A model generated the notes under the pieces. That model was not told the DNA's origin, ran no database searches, and saw only the letters and a list, made by a program, of their open reading frames with translations. From JBEVOS01 sp044226655 (lineage in GTDB: Bacteria > Pseudomonadota > Alphaproteobacteria > Caulobacterales > Aquidulcibacteraceae), in assembly GCA_044226655.1 (NCBI GenBank), contig JBGAGO010000007.1, positions 1-64,000 on the forward strand: 64,000 bases of DNA. Direction: 5' to 3'. Made by a program: the position numbers and the translations under genes. Below, piece after piece: positions 49,206-57,875 of the stretch. Positions within the stretch are counted from its first letter, which is position 1; every line of letters starts with the position of its first letter.

Positions 49206-50717
49206 CTATTCCGCCGCGTGCTTCACATCCGCGCTTTCGCGCTTCCAGCGCAGCTTGGGTTGGCGCGCCGCGCGCGTTTCATCGAGGCGGCGCACGGGCG
49301 CGAGCAGCGGCTGCTGCTTGAAGCTCGCCGCATCATTGCCGCGCGCGCGCTCGGCGATCGCGATCATCGCATCGCAGAAGCGATCGAGTTCGCGCAGGCT
49401 TTCCGTCTCGGTCGGTTCGATCAACATGGCGCCGTGCACGACCAGCGGGAAATAGGTCGTCATCGGATGGAAGCCCTCATCGATCAGCGCTTTCGCGACG
49501 TCGATCGTTTCGACGCCGTGCGGCTTGATGCTCTCATCGTCGAACAGCGCCTCGTGCATGCACGGGCCCTCGCCATAGGGTGCGTTGAAGAAGCCCTTGA
49601 GCCGCGCGCGAATGTAATTGGCGTTGAGCACCGCATCTTCCGCGACTTGGCGCAGGCCGTCGCTGCCGTGCGAGTACATGTAGGCCAGCGCGCGCACGAA
49701 CATGCCCATCTGGCCGTGAAAGGCGCACAGCCGGCCGACGCCCTGCTCGCTCTGTTCTTCCACCAGCGCATAGCCATCGGCGCGCTTCACGATCAGCGGC
49801 GGGGGCGCAAACGGCGCCAGCGCCGCGGACAGCACAGTCGGGCCCGCGCCCGGCCCGCCCCCGCCATGGGGCGTCGAGAACGTCTTGTGCAGATTGATGT
49901 GCATCGCATCGACGCCGAGATCGCCCGGCCGCACACGCCCGACGATCGCGTTGAAATTGGCGCCGTCGCAATAAAAATAGCCGCCCGCCGCGTGGATGAG
50001 ATCGGCGATCTTCTTCACGTCACGCTCGAAGAGGCCGAGCGTGTTCGGATTGGTGAGCATCACGGCGGCGACGTCCGGCCCGAGTTTGGCTTCGAGCGCG
50101 GCGAGATCGACGCGCCCCGTCGCATCGCCCGGCACTTCATCGACGACGAAGCCGCATTGCGCGGCCGTTGCGGGATTGGTGCCGTGCGCGCTTTCCGGCA
50201 CGAGCACGCGGTTGCGCTGCGTCTCGCCGCGCGCATTGAGCGCGGCGCGGATCGTGAGCATGCCGCAGAATTCGCCATGCGCGCCGGCCTTCGGCGACAG
50301 CGCCACCGCCTCCATATTGGTGAGCGTGCACAGCCAATGGCTGAGCGCATCCATCAATTCGAGCGCACCCTGCGTGGTGGACAATGGCTGCAGCGGATGC
50401 AGATCGGCGAAGCCCTCCATCCGCACGGCCTTCTCGTTGAGCCGCGGATTGTGCTTCATCGTGCACGAGCCGAGCGGGAAAAGCCCAAGATCGATCGCGT
50501 AATTCTTCTGACTGAGCCGCGTGTAATGCCGCACGGTTTCAGGCTCGGATAAGCCCGGCAGATCGAGCGCAGCCTTGCGCTTCAAGCCCCCGAGCCGATC
50601 GGCGAGCCCTTCCGGCGCTGGCAGATCGACGCCCGTATGCGCCGACGACGGCAATTCGAAAATCAGCGGCTCGGCCTGAAGCAGGCCGCGATTGCCGGAA
50701 GCGGTGTCGGTTTTCAT
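49206..50717 (-). CDS. gcvPB: glycine dehydrogenase (decarboxylating) subunit 2
   Basis: A 503-residue PLP enzyme, the catalytic half of the two-subunit P-protein. The PLP Lys is in HINLHKTFSTPHGGGGPG. Typical N-terminal motifs are SQKNYAIDLGLFPLGSCTMKHNP and GAHGEFCGMLTIRAAL. It decarboxylates glycine and passes the aminomethyl group to lipoyl-GcvH. It starts 2 bp after the DUF4303 gene. Confidence 0.96.
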   Translation of the reverse strand: MKTDTASGNRGLLQAEPLIFELPSSAHTGVDLPAPEGLADRLGGLKRKAALDLPGLSEPETVRHYTRLSQKNYAIDLGLFPLGSCTMKHNPRLNEKAVRMEGFADLHPLQPLSTTQGALELMDALSHWLCTLTNMEAVALSPKAGAHGEFCGMLTIRAALNARGETQRNRVLVPESAHGTNPATAAQCGFVVDEVPGDATGRVDLAALEAKLGPDVAAVMLTNPNTLGLFERDVKKIADLIHAAGGYFYCDGANFNAIVGRVRPGDLGVDAMHINLHKTFSTPHGGGGPGAGPTVLSAALAPFAPPPLIVKRADGYALVEEQSEQGVGRLCAFHGQMGMFVRALAYMYSHGSDGLRQVAEDAVLNANYIRARLKGFFNAPYGEGPCMHEALFDDESIKPHGVETIDVAKALIDEGFHPMTTYFPLVVHGAMLIEPTETESLRELDRFCDAMIAIAERARGNDAASFKQQPLLAPVRRLDETRAARQPKLRWKRESADVKHAAE

Positions 50718-50719
50718 CG

Positions 50720-51322
50720 TCAGTGCACCAAGCCAAGAAACTCGTTGATCAGATCGTCGGACGCTTTGCCGGTGTTGAGTGCGCGCACGGAGCGCGTGCG
50801 CAGCGCGTCCGATTCTGGATCGTCATAGACATCCGCGAAGATGAGACGTTCGTGTCGCACCGCGCCCGCGCCAAAGCACCCCAGCGCGTCAAGTGCTGCG
50901 AGCGCCGCGATCATCATGTCGAAGACATAACCGCGCCGTACGTCGAAGCTCTCTTCCCAATTGAGTGCGGTTTCCGCGTCCGTCTCAATTCGGTGCAAGA
51001 GCGCTTTTACTGGCGCGAAAAAGTCGCGATCCTCCTGCGCGAAGTACTCGAACCTGGCCCATTCGTTGGGCCACCATTTGTAATAGAGCTTCTGCTGATC
51101 CTCGGAGACTTTGCGCGAGTACGGCAACGCGGCGGGAAGAATGTCCGCGAAATTCCGATCGGAATTGAGCGAGCACTCGATGTATTGCACGTCCGACAAC
51201 GTCGTCAGCGCGAACGCGAAGAATGTATGCTCCGGGTTTTCCGCGACCGCCGCGCCAAACGCCTGGCGCGCCGCGTCCGCGATCACGCGATCGAGACCGT
51301 AGGGCGCGAAATCGAAACTCAC
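50720..51322 (-). CDS. DUF4303 protein within the gcv operon
   Basis: A 200-residue soluble protein. AFALTTLSDVQYIECSLNSDRNF and YYKWWPNEWARFEYFAQEDRDFF resemble DUF4303, a family of unknown role sometimes linked to immunity against secreted toxins. Its start overlaps the gcvPA stop by 4 bp and its stop lies 2 bp before gcvPB, so it is translated as part of the glycine cleavage operon. It has somewhat lower GC than the gcv genes. Confidence 0.75.
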   Translation of the reverse strand: MSFDFAPYGLDRVIADAARQAFGAAVAENPEHTFFAFALTTLSDVQYIECSLNSDRNFADILPAALPYSRKVSEDQQKLYYKWWPNEWARFEYFAQEDRDFFAPVKALLHRIETDAETALNWEESFDVRRGYVFDMMIAALAALDALGCFGAGAVRHERLIFADVYDDPESDALRTRSVRALNTGKASDDLINEFLGLVH

Positions 51323-52656
51323 ACCAACACCGCCTTCAGCGCCGCCGCGAAGTGCGCGATGTCGTCGTCTGTGTTCGTCTCGGTCGCGCAGACGATCAGC
51401 ACGTCGTTCATGCCCGGCGCGAGGCGCGCATAGGGCAAACCGGCGATCACGCCGTCTGCAGCGAGACGGTCGACGATCTCTTCGGCCGCGCCGCGCACCC
51501 GCACCGCGAACTCGTTGAAGAAGCGCGGCGTGAGGATTTCGACATTGGGCAGCTTCGCAAGCGCGTCAGCGGTTTTGATCGCCATCTCATGATTGAGCGC
51601 AGCGAGCTGAGACAGGCCCTTGGCGCCAAGCAGGCTCATATGGATCGTGAAGGCCAGCGTGCAGAGGCCGGCATTGGTGCAGATGTTCGAGGTCGCCTTC
51701 TCGCGGCGGATATGCTGTTCGCGCGTCGAGAGCGTGAGCACGAAGCCGCGCTTGCCGTCGGCGTCCACGGTCTCGCCCGCGATGCGGCCGGGCATGGAGC
51801 GCACAAGCTTCTCACGCGTCGCGAAGAGGCCCACATAGGGCCCGCCATAGCCCAGCGCATTGCCGAAGCTTTGGCCCTCGCCCGCGACGATGTCCGCGCC
51901 CATGGCGCCCGGCGGTTCGATGAGGCCGAACGCCATCGCTTCGGTGAAGGTCGCGATGGTCAGCGCGCCCTTGGCTTTCACCGCCGCGCAAATCGGCGCG
52001 AGATCAGTCACCGTGCCGAACACGTTTGGCGATTGCACGATGACGCCGGCGACGCGCTCGTCGAGCAATTCGAGCACCTCGGCTTCGCTGTCGATGCGCG
52101 GCGCCAGCGCAAGAATTTCCACGCCTTGCGCTTCGCAGAACGTGCGCACGGTTTCGAGATAGTGCGGATGCACGCCGCCCGAGACGATGATCCGGTTGCG
52201 CTTGGTCGCGCGCGCGGCCATCAGCGCAGCTTCCGCGCAGGCCGTGGAGCCGTCATACATCGAGGCGTTGGCGATTTCGCAGCCGAGCAAGCTCGCGACC
52301 TGGGTCTGGAACTCGTAGAGCGCCTGCAACGTGCCTTGCGCGATTTCCGGCTGATAGGGCGTGTAGGCGGTGAGGAATTCGCCGCGCTGAATCAGATGAT
52401 CGACGCTCGCCGGCACGTGATGGCGATAGGCGCCGCCGCCGAGGAAGAACGCCGTGCGGCCGGCGGGCGTGTTCTTTTCGGCCAGCGCGCGCATGGCGCG
52501 CTCGACGGCCAATTCGCCCTGCGCCTTCGGCAGATCGACGGGCGCTTTGAGCCGCGCCGCTTCCGGCACATCGGCGTAGAGATCGTCGATCGATGTGGCG
52601 CCGATGACCGATAGCATCTTCGCGCGGTCATCATCGGTGAGAGGGAGATAGCGCAT
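51319..52656 (-). CDS. gcvPA: glycine dehydrogenase (decarboxylating) subunit 1
   Basis: A 445-residue PLP-fold subunit that lacks the PLP lysine and pairs with gcvPB. It begins MRYLPLTDDDRAKML and contains TAYTPYQPEIAQGTLQALYEFQT and NASMYDGSTACAEAALMA. The ATG at 52656 is used; the longer upstream frame translates a palindromic repeat. Both halves are needed for P-protein activity. Confidence 0.96.
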   Translation of the reverse strand: MRYLPLTDDDRAKMLSVIGATSIDDLYADVPEAARLKAPVDLPKAQGELAVERAMRALAEKNTPAGRTAFFLGGGAYRHHVPASVDHLIQRGEFLTAYTPYQPEIAQGTLQALYEFQTQVASLLGCEIANASMYDGSTACAEAALMAARATKRNRIIVSGGVHPHYLETVRTFCEAQGVEILALAPRIDSEAEVLELLDERVAGVIVQSPNVFGTVTDLAPICAAVKAKGALTIATFTEAMAFGLIEPPGAMGADIVAGEGQSFGNALGYGGPYVGLFATREKLVRSMPGRIAGETVDADGKRGFVLTLSTREQHIRREKATSNICTNAGLCTLAFTIHMSLLGAKGLSQLAALNHEMAIKTADALAKLPNVEILTPRFFNEFAVRVRGAAEEIVDRLAADGVIAGLPYARLAPGMNDVLIVCATETNTDDDIAHFAAALKAVLV

Positions 52657-52672
52657 CAGCGAGTTCCCCCGC

Positions 52673-52727
52673 GCACCGCCGCCTTCCAGGCGGCAGAGAA
52701 AAGCTGCCGGCTGGAACCCGGCGGTAC
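52673..52727. repeat. GTACCGCCG palindromic repeat, copy 2
   Basis: In the 79-bp gap between gcvH and gcvPA. On the minus strand it begins GTACCGCCGGGTTCCAGCCGGC and ends GCCGCCTGGAAGGCGGCGGTGC. It is inside a transcribed operon, so it must be carried in the gcv mRNA as a double hairpin. Confidence 0.8.
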
Positions 52728-52735
52728 AAACATCA

Positions 52736-53104
52736 TCACCCCAACCCCTCCACGAATTTCGCATAGGCGCCTTCGTCCATCAGGCCGTCGAGCTCGCCCG
52801 CGTTCGACGGCTTGATCTTGACGAACCAGCCTTCGCTCTCAGCGCCGGCGTTCACGGTTTCAGGCGCGCCGGAGAGCGCATCGTTCACCGCCACAATCTC
52901 GCCGCTGATCGGCGCATAGACATCGGACGCCGCTTTGGCGCTTTCGACCACGGCCATGTCCTTGCCCTTGGCGACCTTGGCGCCGATCGCGGGCAATTCG
53001 ACATAGACGACATCGCCCAATTGCTCGGCCGCGTATTTGGAAATGCCGACGACGATCACATCGCCTTCGGTTTTCGCCCATTCATGGTCTTCAGTGTATT
53101 TCAT
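52736..53104 (-). CDS. gcvH: glycine cleavage system H protein
   Basis: A 122-residue lipoyl carrier. The lipoylated Lys57 is in VVESAKAASDVYAPISGEIVAVN. It shuttles the aminomethyl group between P, T and L proteins. It overlaps the gcvT stop by 4 bp. Confidence 0.97.
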   Translation of the reverse strand: MKYTEDHEWAKTEGDVIVVGISKYAAEQLGDVVYVELPAIGAKVAKGKDMAVVESAKAASDVYAPISGEIVAVNDALSGAPETVNAGAESEGWFVKIKPSNAGELDGLMDEGAYAKFVEGLG

Positions 53105-54258
53105 GGCTTCCTCGCGTAGCGATGCGGCACAAAGGGAAGAGCAACGATGTCAGCGGGGCGCGCCTGACCGCGCACGATGAGATCGACGCGCGTGCCGGCC
53201 TTCGAGACCTCGGCGTCGACATAGCCCATCGAGATCGGCGCATTGAGCGTTGGCGCAAATCCGCCGCTGGTGACGATGCCCACCCTCTTGCCGCCGATCT
53301 GAATCTCCACGCCATCGCGCGCCGGCGCGCGTTCGAGCGGCTTCAAACCCACGCGCCTGCGTTTGGGCTTATCCTTCAACTCACCCAAAATGCGCGCCGC
53401 GCCCGGAAAGTCGGCGGCGTCACGGCGGCGCTTCTGAATGGTCCACGCCAGGCCCGCTTCAATCGGCGAGATCGTGGGATCGAGTTCGTGGCCGTAGAGG
53501 CAAAGCCCCGCTTCGAGCCGCAGGGAATCGCGCGCGCCGAGGCCGATCGGCTTGACGCGCGCATCCGCGAGCAGCGCCGCCGCAAAGGCTTCCGCCTTTT
53601 CGGGCAGGACCAGAATCTCGAACCCGTCTTCGCCGGTATAGCCACTGCGATGAATGGAGAGCGCGCCGAACGCATCGTGATCGAAGCGCGTGCCGTGCAT
53701 GAAGCTGAGCGCTTCAGCGCCTGGAACGATCTGCGCGATCACGGCTTCGGCTTCCGGCCCCTGCAGCGCCAGCAACACCCGATCATCGAGCCGGCGCAGC
53801 CTGGCCGCATCGCCGGCCGTCTTCGCGATCAGGGCGAAATCCTGTTCCTTCGTACCGGCGTTGACGACGATGTAGAGCCCGCCCCGCGCCGTCTCACGCG
53901 ACGGGCGCGTGATCATCAGATCGTCGAGCACGCCGCCCTCTTCGTTGAGCAGCACGGTGAGCCGCGCCTGGCCGGGCGCAAGCCCCAGAATATCGGCGCT
54001 GACCAGCCGCTCCATGATGGCGGCGACGCGCGCATGCGCGCCCTCTTCGCCCAAGCCTTCCGTCAGCTCCAACAGACACGGGCCCATATGCGAGACGTCG
54101 AACAGGCCGGCATGCGTGCGCGTCCAATTGTGTTCGGCGATCAGACCCTCAAATTCGAGCGGCATGTCATAGCCGGCGAAGCCGCCGAACTTTTTTGCAC
54201 GCGCGCGCCAGAGCGCATCGAGCGGGAGCTTTTTCAGATCGGCTTGATCGTCTGCCAC
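53101..54258 (-). CDS. gcvT: glycine cleavage system T protein (aminomethyltransferase)
   Basis: A 385-residue folate enzyme that releases ammonia from the aminomethyl group and makes methylene-tetrahydrofolate. Motifs are GGFAGYDMPLEFEG, HAGLFDVSHMG and the catalytic Asp region, then SGYTGEDGFEIL and GLGARDSLRLEAGLCLYGHEL. It has a GTG start at 54258 with GAGG upstream. First gene behind the glycine riboswitch. Confidence 0.96.
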   Translation of the reverse strand: MADDQADLKKLPLDALWRARAKKFGGFAGYDMPLEFEGLIAEHNWTRTHAGLFDVSHMGPCLLELTEGLGEEGAHARVAAIMERLVSADILGLAPGQARLTVLLNEEGGVLDDLMITRPSRETARGGLYIVVNAGTKEQDFALIAKTAGDAARLRRLDDRVLLALQGPEAEAVIAQIVPGAEALSFMHGTRFDHDAFGALSIHRSGYTGEDGFEILVLPEKAEAFAAALLADARVKPIGLGARDSLRLEAGLCLYGHELDPTISPIEAGLAWTIQKRRRDAADFPGAARILGELKDKPKRRRVGLKPLERAPARDGVEIQIGGKRVGIVTSGGFAPTLNAPISMGYVDAEVSKAGTRVDLIVRGQARPADIVALPFVPHRYARKP

Positions 54259-54295
54259 GGGACCTCAACGCAGGCGCGCCCGCAGCGCATGCGCG

Positions 54296-54545
54296 TGCAG
54301 GCAGCCCCCGCTGTCCGATGGCCTGAGAGATTCACCACGGATCGGGTCCGGGGCTTACTCCGTCGGCGGCGCGCCGATCGTACCGCCGCCTTCCAGGCGG
54401 CATGCCGGCTAGAAGCCGGCGGTACGGAAAGCGCGCGCTTTCCAGCGTGTTCATCCCCGCGCGGTCCCTGGTCCCTGAGAGTTTCCGGGGCGGTTGCTCC
54501 TTCGGGGGCCGGCCCGAAAGCCGGCGCTCTCCCGCGCGGTTCGCT
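54296..54545 (-). promoter_or_regulatory. tandem glycine riboswitch
   Basis: Two aptamers precede gcvT on the minus strand. The first (about 54445-54545) has GGGAGAGCGCC, CCGAAGGAGCAA (54494-54505) and AAACTCTCAGG (54474-54481), closed by a GC stem. The second (about 54296-54444) has CTGGAAAG, CGGAGTAAGCC (54352-54362) and CTCTCAGG (54322-54329), ending GGACAGCGGGGG. Glycine binding should turn on the cleavage operon. A 46-bp palindromic repeat (54380-54425) lies within the second aptamer. A candidate upstream -35, TTGACT, is at 54618-54623 with a weak -10 at 54595. Confidence 0.88.
54380..54425. repeat. GTACCGCCG palindromic repeat, copy 3, inside the riboswitch
   Basis: The shortest copy: GTACCGCCGCCTTCCAGGCGGC joined through AT to GCCGGCTAGAAGCCGGCGGTAC. 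It sits between GGAAAGCGCGCGCTTTCC and the GATCGGCGCGCC segment of the second glycine aptamer, where the P3a helix would be. Confidence 0.85.
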
Positions 54546-54672
54546 TGTTTCACCGGCGCGGGGCGATTCTCATCGGCCCGCGTCGTTGCGTTGAGCCTTG
54601 GGCTGGCGGCCGAGGCGAGTCAATGCAGGCCGCGCCCCGCCGCGCCCGGCGCCTCTTTCCTGAGCCGCGCCC

Positions 54673-55395
54673 TCACCAAGCGATCGCGGCTTCCCCGCGC
54701 AGGATGGCCTCGGTCTCGGCCGTGTATTTGCCGCCCGCATCGTCATGGAGGACCAAAGGCGGCAGCAGGCGGAACGGCGCGCGCGCGCCTTTGACGGCGC
54801 GGACGAGAATGCGGGTCGCGGCCGCCTCCGCCTTGGGCGCGATCGGCCGTAGCGCCGCCCCGCCCAAGCGGCCGGACAGCGCCGCCAGAAGCTCCGGCGC
54901 GGCTTCCGCCTTGTGGATCATGGTCAGCGCGGCCCCGCCGCGCAGGCGATCCGCAAGCGCCTTGATCCAGGCCTCCACCGGGGCGTCCGCGACATGGGCG
55001 GCCTGGCGGGCGGGCGTCGGCAAGCGCCCCTCGCCCGGCGTGTCGAACGGCGGGTTGCAGAAAACGCCGTCGAACTGGCCGATCTCGAGCGTGCGATCGA
55101 GGATGTCGCCGGTGACGATCTCGGCGGCCGCGCCCTGCGCCGCAACGTTTTCGCCGGCCAGGGCGGCGTAGATGCGCTCGCGCTCGACGCCCACCAGCTG
55201 CGCCTCCGGAAACCGGGCCGCCACGCACAAAAGCGCGCCGCCGACGCCGCAGCCCGCATCGAGCAGCCGCCCGCCCTCGGTCACGGCGGCGGCCAGCAGA
55301 ACCGTATCGACATTCGCCCGATAGCCGCGCGCGGGCTGCTTGATGCGCACGCGGCCGCCGAAGATCGCGTCCTGCGTGAAGAGCGCGTCAGTCAT
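54673..55395 (-). CDS. TrmN6/YfiC-like SAM methyltransferase
   Basis: A 240-residue class I methyltransferase. AdoMet motif I is LLDAGCGVGGALLCVAARFP, the acidic motif II is VGVERER, and the catalytic NPPF (FDGVFCNPPFDTPGEG) marks an N-methyltransferase of the tRNA1(Val) A37 m6A type. The start overlaps the DUF2007 gene by 8 bp. The tRNA substrate is inferred from the family. Confidence 0.85.
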   Translation of the reverse strand: MTDALFTQDAIFGGRVRIKQPARGYRANVDTVLLAAAVTEGGRLLDAGCGVGGALLCVAARFPEAQLVGVERERIYAALAGENVAAQGAAAEIVTGDILDRTLEIGQFDGVFCNPPFDTPGEGRLPTPARQAAHVADAPVEAWIKALADRLRGGAALTMIHKAEAAPELLAALSGRLGGAALRPIAPKAEAAATRILVRAVKGARAPFRLLPPLVLHDDAGGKYTAETEAILRGEAAIAW

Positions 55396-55609
55396 CGCCG
55401 GCGCGCTCGCGCTCCAGCGCCTCGATCAGCACCATGGCCTGGGCGTAATCCGCGTCATCGACCATCAGACGCCGCGGCAACGCCCCGATCGAGCCGTCCA
55501 TGACGGACATGGCGGCGTCGAGCACGACGGGGCGCATGCCGGCGTCCCGCAACACGGCCTCGGCGAAGCTGAGAAAGACCACATCATTGCTGCGTCGCAA
55601 CTCGCGCAT
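55388..55609 (-). CDS. DUF2007 protein
   Basis: A 73-residue protein, MRELRRSNDVVFLSFAEAVLRDAGMRPVVLDAAMSVMDGSIGALPRRLMV, which matches the DUF2007 putative signal-transducing family. The ATG at 55609 fits the usual start; a GTG five codons earlier is possible. It is cotranscribed with the methyltransferase and divergent from the polyprenyl synthase, an arrangement common in alphaproteobacteria. Confidence 0.88.
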   Translation of the reverse strand: MRELRRSNDVVFLSFAEAVLRDAGMRPVVLDAAMSVMDGSIGALPRRLMVDDADYAQAMVLIEALERERAGDD

Positions 55610-55706
55610 CGTGCGTCGCCTCACATGGACAATGTGCCGGCTTGACCCGGCGGCGGCGGCTCACCATCGTCGCCGCGCACACCAGAGGCAAGCGCCCCGG
55701 AGACCC

Positions 55707-56720
55707 ATGGCCAACGCGAGTGCTCAGGCGAAGGACGGACGCGGGGCGACCGCGATCGATCGGCTCATCGGCCTGGTCGAGGAAGATCTGCGCGCGGTCG
55801 ACGCCCTGATCCATCAGCATATGGCCAGCCCCGTCGGCGTCATTCCCAATCTGGCCGCGCATCTGATCGACGCGGGCGGCAAGCGCATCCGGCCGATCAT
55901 CACGATCGCGGCGGCGCGCGCCTTGGGCGGCGGGGGCGAACCCGTGCGCAAGCTCGCGGCCGCGGTCGAGTTCATCCATTCGGCCACCTTGCTGCACGAT
56001 GACGTGGTCGATGAAAGCGCCATGCGGCGCGGCAAGACCAGCGCACGCAATGTCTGGGGCAACGCGTCTTCCGTACTGGTCGGCGATTTTCTGTTCGCGC
56101 GCTCGTTCAACCTGATGGTCGAAGCGGGCGACATCAACATTCTGGATATCCTGGCGCGCGCCGCCTCCGTGATCGCGGAGGGCGAGGTCATGCAGCTCGC
56201 CGCCGCGAACGACGCCGACACCACGCTCGCGCGCTATATGGAGATCATCGAAGCCAAGACGGCTGCGCTGTTTGCGGCGGCGGCGAAAGTCGGCGCCTGC
56301 GCGGCGGGCAAGCCAGGCGCGGAAGCGCGCGCGCTCGAAACCTATGGCCGCTCGCTGGGCCTCGCCTTTCAATTGGTCGATGACGCGCTCGATTACGGCG
56401 GCCAATCCGCCGAGATGGGCAAGAATGCGGGTGACGATTTCAAGGAAGGCAAAGTCACCATGCCGGTCGTGCTGGCGCGCGAAGCCGGCGATGACGGCGA
56501 ACGCGCCTTCTGGCGCCGCGTGATCGGCGGCGAACGCACCGACGATGATTTTCCCCGCGCGCAGGCGCTGATGCGCCGCCATGATGCGATCGCGCGCACG
56601 CTCGACGAGGCGCGCCGCCATTCCGAACTGGCGCGTGCGGCGCTCACGGCCCTGCCGGCGAACGCCTATCGCGAAGCGCTGGGCGAATTGGCGGATTTCG
56701 TCGTCGAACGCGCGTCGTAG
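55707..56720 (+). CDS. long-chain trans-polyprenyl diphosphate synthase
   Basis: A 337-residue all-helical enzyme extending farnesyl diphosphate to the ubiquinone side chain. The first Asp-rich motif is LLHDDVVDES with the preceding GGKRIRPIITI, and the second is QLVDDALDYGG. The ATG at 55707 gives the family length. The chain length is probably C40-C50 (octaprenyl or decaprenyl); the residues before the first motif do not let me decide. Confidence 0.93.
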   Translation: MANASAQAKDGRGATAIDRLIGLVEEDLRAVDALIHQHMASPVGVIPNLAAHLIDAGGKRIRPIITIAAARALGGGGEPVRKLAAAVEFIHSATLLHDDVVDESAMRRGKTSARNVWGNASSVLVGDFLFARSFNLMVEAGDINILDILARAASVIAEGEVMQLAAANDADTTLARYMEIIEAKTAALFAAAAKVGACAAGKPGAEARALETYGRSLGLAFQLVDDALDYGGQSAEMGKNAGDDFKEGKVTMPVVLAREAGDDGERAFWRRVIGGERTDDDFPRAQALMRRHDAIARTLDEARRHSELARAALTALPANAYREALGELADFVVERAS

Positions 56721-56756
56721 ATCAGCGAAGTGCGGGCCTGCCTGCCCGCGGCGTAT

Positions 56757-57875
56757 TCATTCCCCATCGTGCCCATGATCCGCGGCGTAGCCCCGGATGC
56801 GCCGTGAGATCGCCAAGGATGTGATCACCGCTGCGCAGAACAGCGCGAAGGGTGCATAGGTGAGCGCATCTTCAAGCACGCCGCCGCGCCAGGCGATCGG
56901 CAGGATCGCACCGCGCGCCGCAAGACTGCCGAACACAGAAGCCGCCGCGCACACCGCGCACGCCAGCCAGAACAGCTTGGTCACCCGCGCATGAGACCAT
57001 TCAGCGCGCAGGCCGATTTGATAATGGTGATCGCGGTGGCCATCGAGCAGCCTGCGTCCGCGCATCAGGCGCCAATGCAAGGTGAGCAGCGCGTCGGCGA
57101 GGAACGGAAAGAACAGCAGCACAATCGTGAACGGCGAAACGCCGCCATCTTCGATCGCAACCAGGCTCGTGCTCGCCGCAAGAGCGCCGAGGAAGAGCGC
57201 GCCGGCATCGCCCGCGAACAAACCCCCGCTCGGAAAATTCCACACCAGAAACCCAAGCGAGGCCGCCGCGCCGCAGAGCGCCAAGGCGCCCGCATGCGGC
57301 GCGCCCTGCGTGAACGCGACGACGGCGAGCCCCACAAGGCCGATCGCCACGCCGCCGATGGCGAGCCCATTGGCGCCATCGAGAAAGTTCACTGCGTTGA
57401 CCATCACGAACACGAACAGCGCCGCCCCGAGCACGGCCGCGATCATCGGCAGCGGCAGCACCAGATGGGCGCCGAGCGCGATGGCGTGCGGCCCGCCCAC
57501 GAGCAGAGGCGCAGCGAGCGCCGCCAGCGCGAACAAGCCGAATTTCGGCGCGGCGCGCAGCGGCCTTACGTCATCGAAGAAGCCGACCGCCAGGAACAGC
57601 ACCGCGCCAATGACGGCGAACAGCACGTGCCATATGGCGCCGGGCGCGGCGTCGGCGCTCCAGGCGCGCACGCCCGGCAGCGCCAGCGCGCAAACGCCAA
57701 GCAGGAAGCCGAGCGCGAGGCCGAGCCCGCCGCTCGTCGGCGTCGGATCGCGGTGCATCTTGCGCGCGATATCAGGTCGATCGGTGACGCCGGCGGCGAT
57801 CATCGCGCGGCACGCCGCCAGGCTCGCCAGCGCCGCGACGCACGCCGCGACCAGGATATCGGCCGCCATGTTCAT
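56757..57875 (-). CDS. MraY/WecA-family glycosyl-1-phosphate transferase
   Basis: A 372-residue polytopic enzyme with about ten membrane helices. Cytoplasmic motifs are visible: MHRDPTPTSGGLGL, the Asp pair in AVGFFDDVRPL, NAVNFLDGANGLAIG and GDAGALFLGAL, and the His motif in GHRDHHYQIGL. It transfers a sugar phosphate to undecaprenyl phosphate, more like WecA (O-antigen or capsule initiation) than MraY. It overlaps ispE by 4 bp. Confidence 0.88.
   Translation of the reverse strand: MNMAADILVAACVAALASLAACRAMIAAGVTDRPDIARKMHRDPTPTSGGLGLALGFLLGVCALALPGVRAWSADAAPGAIWHVLFAVIGAVLFLAVGFFDDVRPLRAAPKFGLFALAALAAPLLVGGPHAIALGAHLVLPLPMIAAVLGAALFVFVMVNAVNFLDGANGLAIGGVAIGLVGLAVVAFTQGAPHAGALALCGAAASLGFLVWNFPSGGLFAGDAGALFLGALAASTSLVAIEDGGVSPFTIVLLFFPFLADALLTLHWRLMRGRRLLDGHRDHHYQIGLRAEWSHARVTKLFWLACAVCAAASVFGSLAARGAILPIAWRGGVLEDALTYAPFALFCAAVITSLAISRRIRGYAADHGHDGE

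Noticed and set aside
48933..50552. 539-residue frame opposite gcvPB and the kinase gene
   Set aside because: Spans two real genes on the other strand and has shadow composition.
52657..52764. 36-codon extension of gcvPA
   Set aside because: It reads through a palindromic repeat and overlaps gcvH; homologous P-proteins start at the MRYLPLT position.
43425..54425. Evenly repeated palindromes as a CRISPR array
   Set aside because: Only three scattered copies kilobases apart, without regular spacers and without cas genes.
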